Positions 6,794-15,150 of a stretch of DNA of 34,036 nucleotides are shown piece by piece (the stretch's first letter is position 1; each line of letters starts with the position of its first letter). A program made the translations under genes and the position numbers. Below the pieces are notes generated by a model. The model was not told the origin of the DNA. It worked only from the letters and a program-made list of their open reading frames with translations, and did not search any database. Source of the stretch: an uncultured Woeseiaceae bacterium (GTDB taxonomy: Bacteria > Pseudomonadota > Gammaproteobacteria > Steroidobacterales > Woeseiaceae); the NCBI GenBank assembly GCA_905480215.1, contig CAJQPL010000028.1, positions 1 to 34,036 of the forward strand, in the 5' to 3' direction.

Positions 6794-8808
6794 GCGTCGT
6801 TAATGCCGTCTTGCCTCAGGAGGGCATCGATCGACGGCTTGCGACCGCGAAACGCAATATAGGCTTGCATGATGTCTCGACTGCCTCCGATCTCGAGAAT
6901 TTCTCTGCGGAATCGCTGTGCCGTTGCTGGATCAAAAATTCCGGCTTCCTCAAATGCCGCGAATGCATCGGCGGCAAGCACCTCCGCCCACTTGTAGCTG
7001 TAATATCCGGCCGCATAGCCGCCGGCAAATATGTGCGAGAAAGCATGTGGCAGGCGATTGTATGGCGGATGTTCGAGCAGGGAAACTTCATCACGAACGG
7101 ACTGTAACATTTCAAGTACATCAATTGATTTGTCCGGTTCATACTCGGCATGCAAGCGAAAATCGAACATTGCAAGTTCCAGTTGCCGCAACATCGCGAG
7201 GCCCGCGCCGGCATTGCGACTTTGCTCGAGTTTGTCGAACAAGTCCCGTGGCAAAGGCGCACCCGATTCAGGGTGCGCCGAACACTTTCGCAGGACATCG
7301 TAATTCCAGGCGAAATTTTCCATGAACTGGCTCGGCAGCTCGACCGCGTCCCATGGCACCCCATTGATGCCGGAAATGCTGGGCAGGTCGATGCGTGTGA
7401 GCAGGTGATGCATCATGTGGCCGAACTCATGAAACAAGGTAACGACATCATCATGAGTAAGTAACGACAAGCCGGCGTCATCCAATGGCGGGAAATTGCA
7501 AACCAGATAACCAACCGGTAACTCCGCTTTACCGTCGAGATTCTGACGGCTAACGCACTCGTCTACCCAGGCGCCATTGCGCTTGCCATTGCGGGCATAG
7601 ATATCGATGTAAAAGCCACCGATGACTTCGTCGACATCATTTCGGACTGCGAAATATCGTGCGTCTTCGTGCCACATCGCAACATCGTTAAGTTCGATTA
7701 ACTCAACGCCATATAGACGTCCTGCAAGCGCAAATAGACCATTGATAACCGTGCGTGCCGGGAAATATTGTCGCAGCTCTTCATTGGAAACCGAGAAACG
7801 AGATTGCTTGTATTTCTCCAGCCAAAACGTCAGGTCCCAGGGCTGTAGTTGCATACCCGCGAAATCTTGCAGGTCGGCAAGTTCGCGCTCAGCTGCATTT
7901 CGAGAACGCGCTGATAGTTCGCGCAGAAAATTCAGCACTTCATCACTCGATCCTGCCATTTTTGTCGCGAGTGAATAATCTGCGTAGCTCTCGAAGCCGA
8001 CTAAATTTGCGGCTTCGTGACGCAGCGCAAGAATCGATATGATGTTCTCGCTGTTGTCCCACGCAGCACTATCGCCCTGGTCCGAGCCGCGAGTTGACCA
8101 GGCTCGATAGAAAATCTCGCGCAATTGACGGTTGTGTGCGTGCGTCATTATCGAGTCATAGCTGGGATAGTCGAGTGCCCACAACCAGCCCTCGAGCTGT
8201 TTCTCTTGCGCATGCTCAGCGGCGCGTTCCATAGCCTGTTTCGGTATGCCCGAGAGTTCCTCAATGTCCTGGATATGAAGCGACCACGCGTCCGTCGCAT
8301 CCTGTATGTTGTGCTCAAAACTTGCCTGCGCTGCTGCCAGGGACTGCATGATTTCCTTAAAGCGGTCCTTATCAGCCTCCGGCAAATCGACTCCAGCAAG
8401 GTGAAACTCGCGCAGGGCATGTTCGACTGCGCTGCGTCGCGCCTCACCGGCTGCTTCGCCGAGAGATGCCTCTACACCGGCATAAGCGCTTTGTAATTTG
8501 GCATTCTGTGATATTTCGGTGCCATGCTCGGTCAATAGAGGAAGCGCTTGATTGTAGGCATCACGCCAGTCTCGTGATCCGAGTACACTTTGCAGGTGAG
8601 TAACCGGTGACCAGACGCGGCCAAGTTCGTGCTCCATTAATTCGACTGGAACTACGAGTGATTCAAAATTCAGGTCGCTTTGGTCATCAAGCAGAGTATT
8701 GAGTTTTTGGCGGTGATCACGAATTAACTGCTCGACGGCCGGGAGCACGTGGTGCGGCCGGATGTCGCCGAAGCGCGGTAGTGATGAGGTGTCGAGCAGA
8801 GGATTCAA
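6790..8808 (-). CDS. prlC: Oligopeptidase A (M3 metallopeptidase)
   Basis: A 672-residue cytoplasmic zinc peptidase of family M3, which degrades short peptides including cleaved signal peptides. The zinc motif FHEFGHMMHHLL places His460, Glu461 and His464 as ligands and catalytic base, and the downstream WDAVELPSQFMENF contains the third ligand glutamate typical of M3. The N-terminus NPLLDTSSLPRFGDIRPHHVLPAV aligns naturally with E. coli PrlC, so the start is the TTG at 8808; an in-frame stop upstream (near 8857) and no ATG or GTG between them support this. There is no signal peptide. It is divergent from gor and overlaps xthA by four bases at its 3' end. Confidence 0.94.
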   Translation of the reverse strand: MNPLLDTSSLPRFGDIRPHHVLPAVEQLIRDHRQKLNTLLDDQSDLNFESLVVPVELMEHELGRVWSPVTHLQSVLGSRDWRDAYNQALPLLTEHGTEISQNAKLQSAYAGVEASLGEAAGEARRSAVEHALREFHLAGVDLPEADKDRFKEIMQSLAAAQASFEHNIQDATDAWSLHIQDIEELSGIPKQAMERAAEHAQEKQLEGWLWALDYPSYDSIMTHAHNRQLREIFYRAWSTRGSDQGDSAAWDNSENIISILALRHEAANLVGFESYADYSLATKMAGSSDEVLNFLRELSARSRNAAERELADLQDFAGMQLQPWDLTFWLEKYKQSRFSVSNEELRQYFPARTVINGLFALAGRLYGVELIELNDVAMWHEDARYFAVRNDVDEVIGGFYIDIYARNGKRNGAWVDECVSRQNLDGKAELPVGYLVCNFPPLDDAGLSLLTHDDVVTLFHEFGHMMHHLLTRIDLPSISGINGVPWDAVELPSQFMENFAWNYDVLRKCSAHPESGAPLPRDLFDKLEQSRNAGAGLAMLRQLELAMFDFRLHAEYEPDKSIDVLEMLQSVRDEVSLLEHPPYNRLPHAFSHIFAGGYAAGYYSYKWAEVLAADAFAAFEEAGIFDPATAQRFRREILEIGGSRDIMQAYIAFRGRKPSIDALLRQDGINDA

Positions 8809-8865
8809 GCGCCGTACTTTAGCACAGCAACAGTGGTATTGAGCACTGTGAGAGATTCAGATTTC

Positions 8866-8870
8866 AGGAG
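8866..8870 (+). promoter_or_regulatory. Shine-Dalgarno fixing the GTG start of gor
   Basis: AGGAG lies 9 bases ahead of the GTG at 8880 and no ATG with a comparable site exists near the expected N-terminus, so this site decides the start. Confidence 0.65.
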
Positions 8871-8879
8871 TATTTTTTT

Positions 8880-10226
8880 GTGACACAACGATTTGATTTA
8901 TTGGTGATTGGTGGCGGCAGCGGCGGGCTTGCGCACGCACAGCGGGCAGCTGAGTATGGCGTTAAGGCAGCAGTGGTTGAGTACAAACCGCTCGGCGGCA
9001 CATGCGTTAATGTGGGCTGCGTGCCGAAGAAAGTCATGTGGTATGCAGCACATCATGCGCATCAAATGCATCATGCCAAAGATTACGGTTATGACGTCGC
9101 AGTCAATGGGCACGATTGGCGTGCCTTGAAATCCAATCGCGACGCCTACATTCGTCGTTTGAACGGGATTTATGAGGCAAACCTCAAAAAGCGAGAAGTC
9201 ACTCATATTTTTGGTGAAGCATCGTTTGTCGATGCAGATACCGTGTCCATCGACGGAAAATTGTATGCCGCCGATCGAATTGTGATTGCGTCCGGGGGGC
9301 GGCCAATTACGCCGAACATTCCTGGAGCAGAGCACGGTATTACGTCGGATGATTTTTTCGAACTCGAAGAGCGGCCAGAACGAGTACTAATCGCAGGCAG
9401 TGGCTATGTCGCAGTCGAACTCGCAGGAGTCTTCAACGGACTCGGCAGCAAAACAAAAATTGTAGTGCGCAAAGACGGTGTGCTGCGTGACTTCGACAAG
9501 ATGCTGAGTACAGAGCTCACAGCAGCAATGGTGAACAGCGGCATTGAGCTTGAAACAGGCGTGATACCGAAGTCATTGCGGCGCACCGATGCGGGTCTTG
9601 TGCTTAGTGCGGAGGATGGAAGAGAGTTCGGTCCGGTCGACGCTGTCCTGTGGGCTATCGGGCGGGCACCGAATACAGAGTCGCTGGCTGCAGAGAAAGC
9701 AGGCGTTGAGCTCGATAAGCGGGGCTTTGTGCCAACAGATTTATTGCAGCAAACGAACGTTGAGAACATTTTCGCACTCGGCGACGTAACCGGCCGCGCA
9801 GCGCTAACACCCGTAGCTATTGCTGCTGGGCGACGGCTTGCAGATCGCCTGTATGGCGGCATGGATGGCCGGCACCTCGATTATCGCTTGATTCCGACCG
9901 TGATATTTAGTCATCCCACCATTGGCACCGTGGGTATGACAGAAGCAGAGGCGACGAGCGAATATGGCGATGCTGTTAAGGTTTACTCGTCCGGCTTTAC
10001 GCCGATGTTTTATGCTCTTGGCGAGGACAAACAACGTTCAGTCATGAAGCTGATAACGGCCGGTGATGACGAGCTTGTGGTTGGTTTGCATGCCATTGGT
10101 GATGGCGCCGACGAGTTATTGCAGGGCTTTGCTGTGGCGATGCGCATGGGCGCGACGAAGAAGGATTTTGACGATACCGTTGCCATTCATCCTACCAATG
10201 CCGAGGAAGTCGTGACGATGCGTTGA
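8880..10226 (+). CDS. gor: Glutathione-disulfide reductase
   Basis: A 448-residue flavoprotein that reduces GSSG with NADPH in the cytoplasm. The FAD dinucleotide motif is GGGSGG (11-16), the redox disulfide is Cys42-Cys47 in [13 protein letters not shown], the NADPH site is GSGYVAVE (173-180) with Arg197 and Arg203 in [11 protein letters not shown] that bind the 2'-phosphate, and the C-terminus [12 protein letters not shown] supplies the active-site His437 and Glu442 to the partner subunit. These features separate it from dihydrolipoamide and mercuric reductases. The start is GTG at 8880, supported by AGGAG at 8866-8870. It is a single gene divergent from prlC; its 3' end converges with aroE after a 21-base gap with no visible terminator. 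Confidence 0.96.
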   Translation: MTQRFDLLVIGGGSGGLAHAQRAAEYGVKAAVVEYKPLGGTCVNVGCVPKKVMWYAAHHAHQMHHAKDYGYDVAVNGHDWRALKSNRDAYIRRLNGIYEANLKKREVTHIFGEASFVDADTVSIDGKLYAADRIVIASGGRPITPNIPGAEHGITSDDFFELEERPERVLIAGSGYVAVELAGVFNGLGSKTKIVVRKDGVLRDFDKMLSTELTAAMVNSGIELETGVIPKSLRRTDAGLVLSAEDGREFGPVDAVLWAIGRAPNTESLAAEKAGVELDKRGFVPTDLLQQTNVENIFALGDVTGRAALTPVAIAAGRRLADRLYGGMDGRHLDYRLIPTVIFSHPTIGTVGMTEAEATSEYGDAVKVYSSGFTPMFYALGEDKQRSVMKLITAGDDELVVGLHAIGDGADELLQGFAVAMRMGATKKDFDDTVAIHPTNAEEVVTMR

Positions 10227-10247
10227 GCATTGTCGTAAGCCTCACTC

Positions 10248-11078
10248 TTATGCCGAGATAGACATCTGCTTGAGAACCGGCGCGGTATCCGGCCGCACAC
10301 CGCGCCAGATATTAAACGACTCTGCAGCCTGCTCGACTAACATGCCCCAGCCCATGATGGATCTGGCGGCGCCGGCCTCGCGTGCCCAAATACTGAAGGG
10401 TGTTGGGCTAAGACCGTAGGATAAGTCGTAGCAAATCGTTGCATCGGAAATGGCAGCCGCAGGATACGGTGGCGAATCGCCTTTAAGACCCGCCGAGGTA
10501 GCGTTGATGACCAAATCATATGTGGTTGAAACAGGAACCACATTGAAGCCACAGGCCGAAACCGGACCCGAGTGCGAGAAGTGGTCGGCCAACGCTTGTG
10601 CTTTGCTAAGTGAGCGGTTAGCAATTAGCAACGAGGCTGGCTGCATTTCGAGCAGAGGTCCGACGATTCCGCGCGTGGCTCCACCGGCACCGAGTATTAG
10701 AATATTGGCGCCTTCAATAGCGATGCCAAGATTGACAGCGAGATCGCGCAACAAGCCTACGCCGTCGGTATTGTCGCCGTAAATTTGACCGCTCTTGAAG
10801 GACAGAGTATTGACCGCTCCCGCGGTTGCCGCGCGTTCACTAGTGTAATCGACGAGTTTACAAACTTCGGATTTGTGGGGAACAGTAATGTTGAGCCCCA
10901 TGCCACCGGTACGTTGAAACTGACGAATTGCGGCCTCAAGTTTTTCCGGTGAAACTTGCAATAACTCGTACTGAATTTTTTGCCCGGTCTGCAAGGCAAA
11001 CAGACGGTGAATAATAGGCGAGCGGCTGTGTGAAACCGGGTAACCCATGACACCATATCGAGCGAGTTTAGCCGTCAA
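10248..11078 (-). CDS. aroE: Shikimate dehydrogenase (NADP+)
   Basis: A 276-residue enzyme that reduces 3-dehydroshikimate to shikimate in aromatic amino acid synthesis. Substrate-binding SHSRSP (16-21), catalytic Lys69 in NITVPHKSE, Asn90 and Asp105 in GDNTDGVG, and the NADP loop GAGGATRG (130-137) are all present. The start is TTG at 11078: a stop codon lies five codons upstream in frame, and GGAG sits 7 bases before the TTG. It follows hemB by 4 bases and is almost certainly cotranscribed with it. Pairing of aroE with a heme gene is known from other gammaproteobacteria (there often hemF); here hemB takes that place. Confidence 0.95.
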   Translation of the reverse strand: MTAKLARYGVMGYPVSHSRSPIIHRLFALQTGQKIQYELLQVSPEKLEAAIRQFQRTGGMGLNITVPHKSEVCKLVDYTSERAATAGAVNTLSFKSGQIYGDNTDGVGLLRDLAVNLGIAIEGANILILGAGGATRGIVGPLLEMQPASLLIANRSLSKAQALADHFSHSGPVSACGFNVVPVSTTYDLVINATSAGLKGDSPPYPAAAISDATICYDLSYGLSPTPFSIWAREAGAARSIMGWGMLVEQAAESFNIWRGVRPDTAPVLKQMSISA

Positions 11079-11082
11079 AATA

Positions 11083-12096
<1,014 letters not shown>

Positions 12097-12104
12097 TTAG
12101 AATA

Positions 12105-12145
12105 AGGGAAAATTCGGAAATTGACGAGAATTTCTTATTTTCCCT
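12105..12145. promoter_or_regulatory. Nested palindrome between hemB and the sigma gene
   Basis: Perfect 9-base arms AGGGAAAAT (12105-12113) and ATTTTCCCT (12137-12145) enclose a second perfect 6-base inverted repeat, GAAATT (12117-12122) and AATTTC (12129-12134), with a 6-base loop. The centre lies 35 bases upstream of the hemB start, so it could form a hairpin in the hemB leader or be a protein operator covering the sigma gene promoter. No known operator consensus is recognised. Confidence 0.5.
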
Positions 12146-12150
12146 ATATT
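12121..12150 (+). promoter_or_regulatory. Candidate sigma-70 promoter of the sigma/anti-sigma genes
   Basis: TTGACG (12121-12126) and TATATT (12145-12150) are spaced by 18 bases, giving a predicted transcript start near 12157 and a leader of about 70 bases before the ATG at 12228. The promoter lies inside and next to the nested palindrome, which would let a repressor block it. Confidence 0.45.
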
Positions 12151-12227
12151 TAGCGGCGGTTGCCACGTCTTAATCATAGTTTTGGGCCATGGCAGTAATA
12201 AAAGCAATATAGGGCGGGTCATCTCGT

Positions 12228-12743
12228 ATGAATAGCAGTAACTCTGTAGTCGCTAGAAAGCACAGGTTTGATCGCGTTGTGGGCGTATTTCACACCGATA
12301 TGTACCGTTATGCGGCGTGGCTGTGTCGAGACAAGGCAATTGCTGAGGATGTGGTGCAAGAGGCGCTGTTGCGCGCCTGGAAGTCCCTGGACGCCTTACG
12401 CGACGACGCAGCAGCAAAGCAGTGGTTACTGACGATCGTACGCCGTGAAAACGCTCGTTACTTTGAGCGCCGCCGGCTGGAAACGGTCGACATAGACAAT
12501 TTGACGGCGTCGCAGTCAGCATTGCTGGCTGAGGCACCAACCGAAGAGCTGGATGAGTTGCGAGAAGCGATATTCGGGCTCGAAGATGATTATCGCGAAC
12601 CGTTAGTGCTGCAGGTCCTGATGGGCTTTAGTACCAAGGAAATAGCAGAACATATGGGCTTGAAACAAGGTGCGGTACTGACACGATTGCATCGAGCCCG
12701 TTTGAAGCTCAAGGAAGAATCGGCGAATGAGGAAATCTCATGA
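12228..12743 (+). CDS. ECF-type RNA polymerase sigma factor
   Basis: A 171-residue sigma-70 family factor with only regions 2 and 4. Region 2 (about 15-80) includes YRYAAWLCRDKAIAEDVVQEALLRAW split over the -10 recognition helices, and the C-terminal region 4 (about 115-162) has the helix-turn-helix FSTKEIAEHMGLKQGAVLTR followed by LHRARLKLKE. There is no added C-terminal sensor domain. The ATG at 12228 has a G-rich stretch (GGGCGGG) about 10 bases upstream. It overlaps the next gene, a membrane anti-sigma factor, by 4 bases (ATGA), the standard layout of an ECF sigma/anti-sigma pair. The precursor peptide gene at 13536 is a likely target by position. Confidence 0.9.
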   Translation: MNSSNSVVARKHRFDRVVGVFHTDMYRYAAWLCRDKAIAEDVVQEALLRAWKSLDALRDDAAAKQWLLTIVRRENARYFERRRLETVDIDNLTASQSALLAEAPTEELDELREAIFGLEDDYREPLVLQVLMGFSTKEIAEHMGLKQGAVLTRLHRARLKLKEESANEEIS

Positions 12744-13471
12744 GCCAGACAACAGACATTATGAATTGTGAAGACTACAAAATAGCACTGGCAGCTGACC
12801 CGGATTTCAATGATGAGTCCGGGCACGCGAGCAACTGTGCCGATTGTCAGCTTTACCGCAGCGAAATGTTGGCGCTGGATAAGAGCATTGCCGCTGCGAT
12901 GCAGATCAATGTGCCGGCGTTGCTGATGCCGGAATTGCCAGACCTTGATACAGAAAATGTAGTTGCCCTGTCGTCACGTCGGACGCCGTCGGCGCCTGTA
13001 TGGTTCGCCATAGCAGCGAGTGTTGCGTTGGCCGTCTTTATAGGCGTGCGAAGCGATGATCCACAACTGCCGGCAGTGTCGCTGGCAGACCAGGTGTTAG
13101 CGCACTTAGATCATGAACCGGAGTCACTAGTGCCAACGAATGTTGCTGTTGACGACGGCCAGCTGGGGAAGGTGGTGCCGCAAAATATTGCAACGCTGAA
13201 TCACGATTCGGGTCTGATTACTTACGCAGAGACCTGTCCCATCAATGGCAAGCTGGCGCCGCATTTGGTTATTCAGGGGAAGCGCGGTCCTATAACGATT
13301 ATACTGATGCCCGACGAGGAGATCAGCGCGAACGAGACCCTTGAAGGAGACAATGTTTTCGGTTATCTGCTGCAAGTTGGCAGCGGCAGCATCGCGATCA
13401 TCGGTGAACGTGACGAAGAGCTAGAAGAAGTTAAACAGAATTTATTGAGTTCAGTGGCTTGGGATATTTAA
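12740..13471 (+). CDS. DUF3379-like membrane anti-sigma factor
   Basis: A 243-residue protein with a cytoplasmic N-terminus holding His29-x3-Cys33-x2-Cys36 (HASNCADC), the zinc-binding anti-sigma (ZAS-like) signature; one transmembrane helix near 87-103; and a periplasmic part of about 140 residues. The start MNCEDYKIALAADP (from Met8) and the periplasmic motif TCPINGKLAPHLVIQG...GPITIILMPDEE resemble DUF3379 proteins. Cys166 and His175 are the only strongly metal-ligand-like pair in the periplasmic part and could be a sensor site (inference). The gene overlaps the sigma gene by 4 bases, so production is coupled. It ends 64 bases before the EGSCG peptide gene. Role as anti-sigma is inferred from layout and topology. 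Confidence 0.75.
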   Translation: MSQTTDIMNCEDYKIALAADPDFNDESGHASNCADCQLYRSEMLALDKSIAAAMQINVPALLMPELPDLDTENVVALSSRRTPSAPVWFAIAASVALAVFIGVRSDDPQLPAVSLADQVLAHLDHEPESLVPTNVAVDDGQLGKVVPQNIATLNHDSGLITYAETCPINGKLAPHLVIQGKRGPITIILMPDEEISANETLEGDNVFGYLLQVGSGSIAIIGERDEELEEVKQNLLSSVAWDI

Positions 13472-13472
13472 T

Positions 13473-13502
13473 CGCCCGGTTCCTGAAATTGACGCGCCCG
13501 GT
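13473..13502 (+). repeat. Direct repeat CGCCCGGT ahead of the EGSCG peptide gene
   Basis: Two exact copies of CGCCCGGT occur at 13473-13480 and 13495-13502, 22 bases apart start to start, or about two helical turns. They fill the short gap between the anti-sigma stop and the ribosome site of the peptide gene and may be a binding site on one face of the DNA. Confidence 0.35.
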
Positions 13503-13522
13503 CTTGGGCACTTACTACCTGT

Positions 13523-13527
13523 AGGAG
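13523..13527 (+). promoter_or_regulatory. Shine-Dalgarno of the EGSCG peptide gene
   Basis: AGGAG, 8 bases ahead of the ATG at 13536. It is the strongest ribosome site in the sigma/anti-sigma/peptide cluster, suggesting high expression of the peptide. Confidence 0.65.
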
Positions 13528-13535
13528 ATAAAGAA

Positions 13536-13907
13536 ATGTCAGAGAAGAAAGTTATCAAGCCAATCGCATTGGCAGTAGGCGCAGCACTTGCTGGAACGTT
13601 TGCAATCAGTGGCACAGTAAACGCTGAAGTTATCGATAACCCGTTTGCAATGTCTAACCTGACCGTCGGCTACATGCTGGGCGAAGGCGAAGGCTCTTGC
13701 GGCGGCGATAAGTCTGAAGGCGAAGGCAGCTGCGGTGAAGGTTCATGTGGCGCAGATGGCGAGAAAGAGGGTGAAGGTTCTTGCGGTGAAGGCGGCGAGA
13801 AAGAAGGTGAAGGTAGCTGCGGTGAAGGTTCTTGCGGCGCTGACGGCGAAGAGAAAGACGACGCAGAAGGTTCTTGCGGCGAAGGTTCTTGCGGCGGTTC
13901 TGCTTAA
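13536..13907 (+). CDS. HvfA-like secreted EGSCG-repeat precursor peptide
   Basis: A 123-residue, cysteine- and glycine-rich acidic protein. The signal peptide (about 1-30, basic start SEKKVIKP, hydrophobic core, VNA cleavage) is followed by NPFAMSNLTVGYML (35-48), the conserved leader seen in HvfA-type low-complexity proteins. The core has eight EGSCG motifs with cysteines at 55, 66, 71, 83, 95, 100, 114 and 119; every cysteine in the protein is in such a motif. In known HvfA the motif is EGKCG, and the DUF692/MNIO enzyme HvfB, with HvfC, converts it to copper-binding oxazolone/thioamide groups. Here the lysine is serine, and no HvfB/HvfC gene is in the window. It follows an ECF sigma/anti-sigma pair and ends at a strong terminator. 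A copper- or metal-buffering role is inference. Confidence 0.8.
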   Translation: MSEKKVIKPIALAVGAALAGTFAISGTVNAEVIDNPFAMSNLTVGYMLGEGEGSCGGDKSEGEGSCGEGSCGADGEKEGEGSCGEGGEKEGEGSCGEGSCGADGEEKDDAEGSCGEGSCGGSA

Positions 13908-13933
13908 GCAGTACACCTTGTAAGTATCAAGAG

Positions 13934-13959
13934 AAGCCCGCCATTGCGCGGGCTTTTTT
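13934..13959 (+). terminator. Rho-independent terminator after the EGSCG peptide gene
   Basis: Stem AAGCCCGC/GCGGGCTT (13934-13941 with 13948-13955), a 6-base loop, and a run of six T (13954-13959). It closes the sigma/anti-sigma/peptide unit 26 bases after the stop codon. Confidence 0.88.
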
Positions 13960-14040
13960 GTGTCTCTTGTCCAGTAATCCATGCTGCGATCTTAGTGAAC
14001 GATTGCTACATTGGCTTGATAGAAGCATTAAGGCAGATCA

Positions 14041-14637
14041 ATGGCGAAAACAGTAACAAGATGCGGATGGGCGGAGGGCGTTAGCCTTGCTTACATTGAG
14101 TATCATGACAAAGAGTGGGGCGTGCCGGTATGGGACGACCGGGTGCAGTTTGAATTTCTTATTCTCGAAGGTGCACAGGCCGGTCTGAGCTGGTCGACTA
14201 TTCTTAACAAGCGTGAAGGCTACCGCAAAGCGTTTGCCGACTTTGATCCAATCAAGGTTGCACGCTTCACTGACAAGCGCATCGAAAAACTTTTGTTGGA
14301 CCCGTCTATTGTTAGAAACCGCCTCAAGGTGAAGTCGGCTGTCGGTAACGCAAAAGCATTTCTCGCCGTACAAAAAGAGTTTGGAAGTTTTTGCGACTAC
14401 ATTTGGGGTTTCGTTGGCGGCAAGCCGATCCAGTCAAAATTCAAACATGATGCGGACGTCCCAGCGACCTCAGACGAATCGGACGCACTTTCCCTCGATC
14501 TCAAAAAGCGTGGATTCAAATTTGTGGGCAGCACCATAATGTATGCGCATATGCAGGCGACCGGCATGGTTAACGATCACGTGAGCGCTTGTTTTCGTTA
14601 CAAAGAATGCAAAAATCTTGCGAGAAAAGCGAACTGA
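14041..14637 (+). CDS. tag: DNA-3-methyladenine glycosylase I
   Basis: A 198-residue base excision repair enzyme that removes 3-methyladenine from alkylated DNA. The start TRCGWAEGVSLAYIEYHDKEWGVP carries Cys8 and His22, and the end MVNDHVSACFRY has His180 and Cys184; these four match the zinc ligands of E. coli Tag. The segment FLILEGAQAGLSWSTIL (39-55) holds the conserved glutamate and tryptophan of the base pocket. ATG start at 14041 with AAGG about 7 bases upstream. It stands alone after a terminator, and its promoter must lie in the 80 bases ahead, where I see no convincing boxes. Confidence 0.95.
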   Translation: MAKTVTRCGWAEGVSLAYIEYHDKEWGVPVWDDRVQFEFLILEGAQAGLSWSTILNKREGYRKAFADFDPIKVARFTDKRIEKLLLDPSIVRNRLKVKSAVGNAKAFLAVQKEFGSFCDYIWGFVGGKPIQSKFKHDADVPATSDESDALSLDLKKRGFKFVGSTIMYAHMQATGMVNDHVSACFRYKECKNLARKAN

Positions 14638-14712
14638 GGGCGCTTGCTTTCATTTTCGTCGAAGTGGAGAATTGCGAGCATCCCGAAATACTAATAATAA
14701 GAGGGAAGCCAA

Positions 14713-15150
14713 ATGTCTGATAACAGCAACGGACAGCCTCCGACCTGGTACTACCTTGTTGCAGTTGCTGCCTTGATCTGGAATGCCATGGGTGTCATGG
14801 CCTACGTGATGCAGGTAATGGCAACACCTGAGGCGCTGGCTGAAGCCTATACACCTGAACAAGTAGCATTGCTGATGGCAGTGCCGGCCTGGGCAACTTC
14901 GGCAACCGCGATTGCAACCCATTTTGGTTTGTTGGGCTGCGTAATCTTGCTGCTGAGAAAATCAGCGGCGACATGGATATTCGTTATTTCGCTTGTCGCA
15001 ATCGTTGTGCAGGATATCTATCTATTCGTCTTGTCCGATTCAATCGCCCAATTCGGCACATCCCCTATTTTTATGCAGACAGCGGTACTACTAATCGCTA
15101 TGGCACTCGTCTGGTATTCGCGCCTAGTTGCCAATCGTTACTATCGTTAG
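14713..15150 (+). CDS. Hypothetical four-helix membrane protein
   Basis: A 145-residue inner-membrane protein with hydrophobic segments near 12-34, 58-81, 87-107 and 119-136. I do not recognise a characterised family; the opening PPTWYYLVAVAALIWNAMGVMAY and the short loop TPEALAEAYTPEQ between the first two helices are typical of small uncharacterised proteobacterial membrane proteins sometimes labelled sugar-transporter-like. The ATG at 14713 is preceded by GAGGGAAG at a suitable distance. Its last 27 bases overlap the 3' end of the convergent subtilase gene, so both coding ends share the same DNA. No functional residue is evident. Confidence 0.75.
   Translation: MSDNSNGQPPTWYYLVAVAALIWNAMGVMAYVMQVMATPEALAEAYTPEQVALLMAVPAWATSATAIATHFGLLGCVILLLRKSAATWIFVISLVAIVVQDIYLFVLSDSIAQFGTSPIFMQTAVLLIAMALVWYSRLVANRYYR

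Noticed and set aside
12190..12213. Seven-codon frame in the leader of the sigma gene.
   Set aside because: Too short to support and without a Shine-Dalgarno site.
13690..13905. Short regular repeats that might be taken for a CRISPR array or microsatellite.
   Set aside because: The period is in codons, copies are degenerate at third positions, and they encode a consistent motif after a signal peptide.
13735..13982. Lys/Ala/Val-rich plus-strand frame (13735-13923) and Arg/Thr/Phe/Ala-rich minus-strand frame (13743-13982) over the EGSCG gene.
   Set aside because: They are frame shadows of the repetitive EGSCG codons; they have no ribosome site and their composition follows directly from the repeat.
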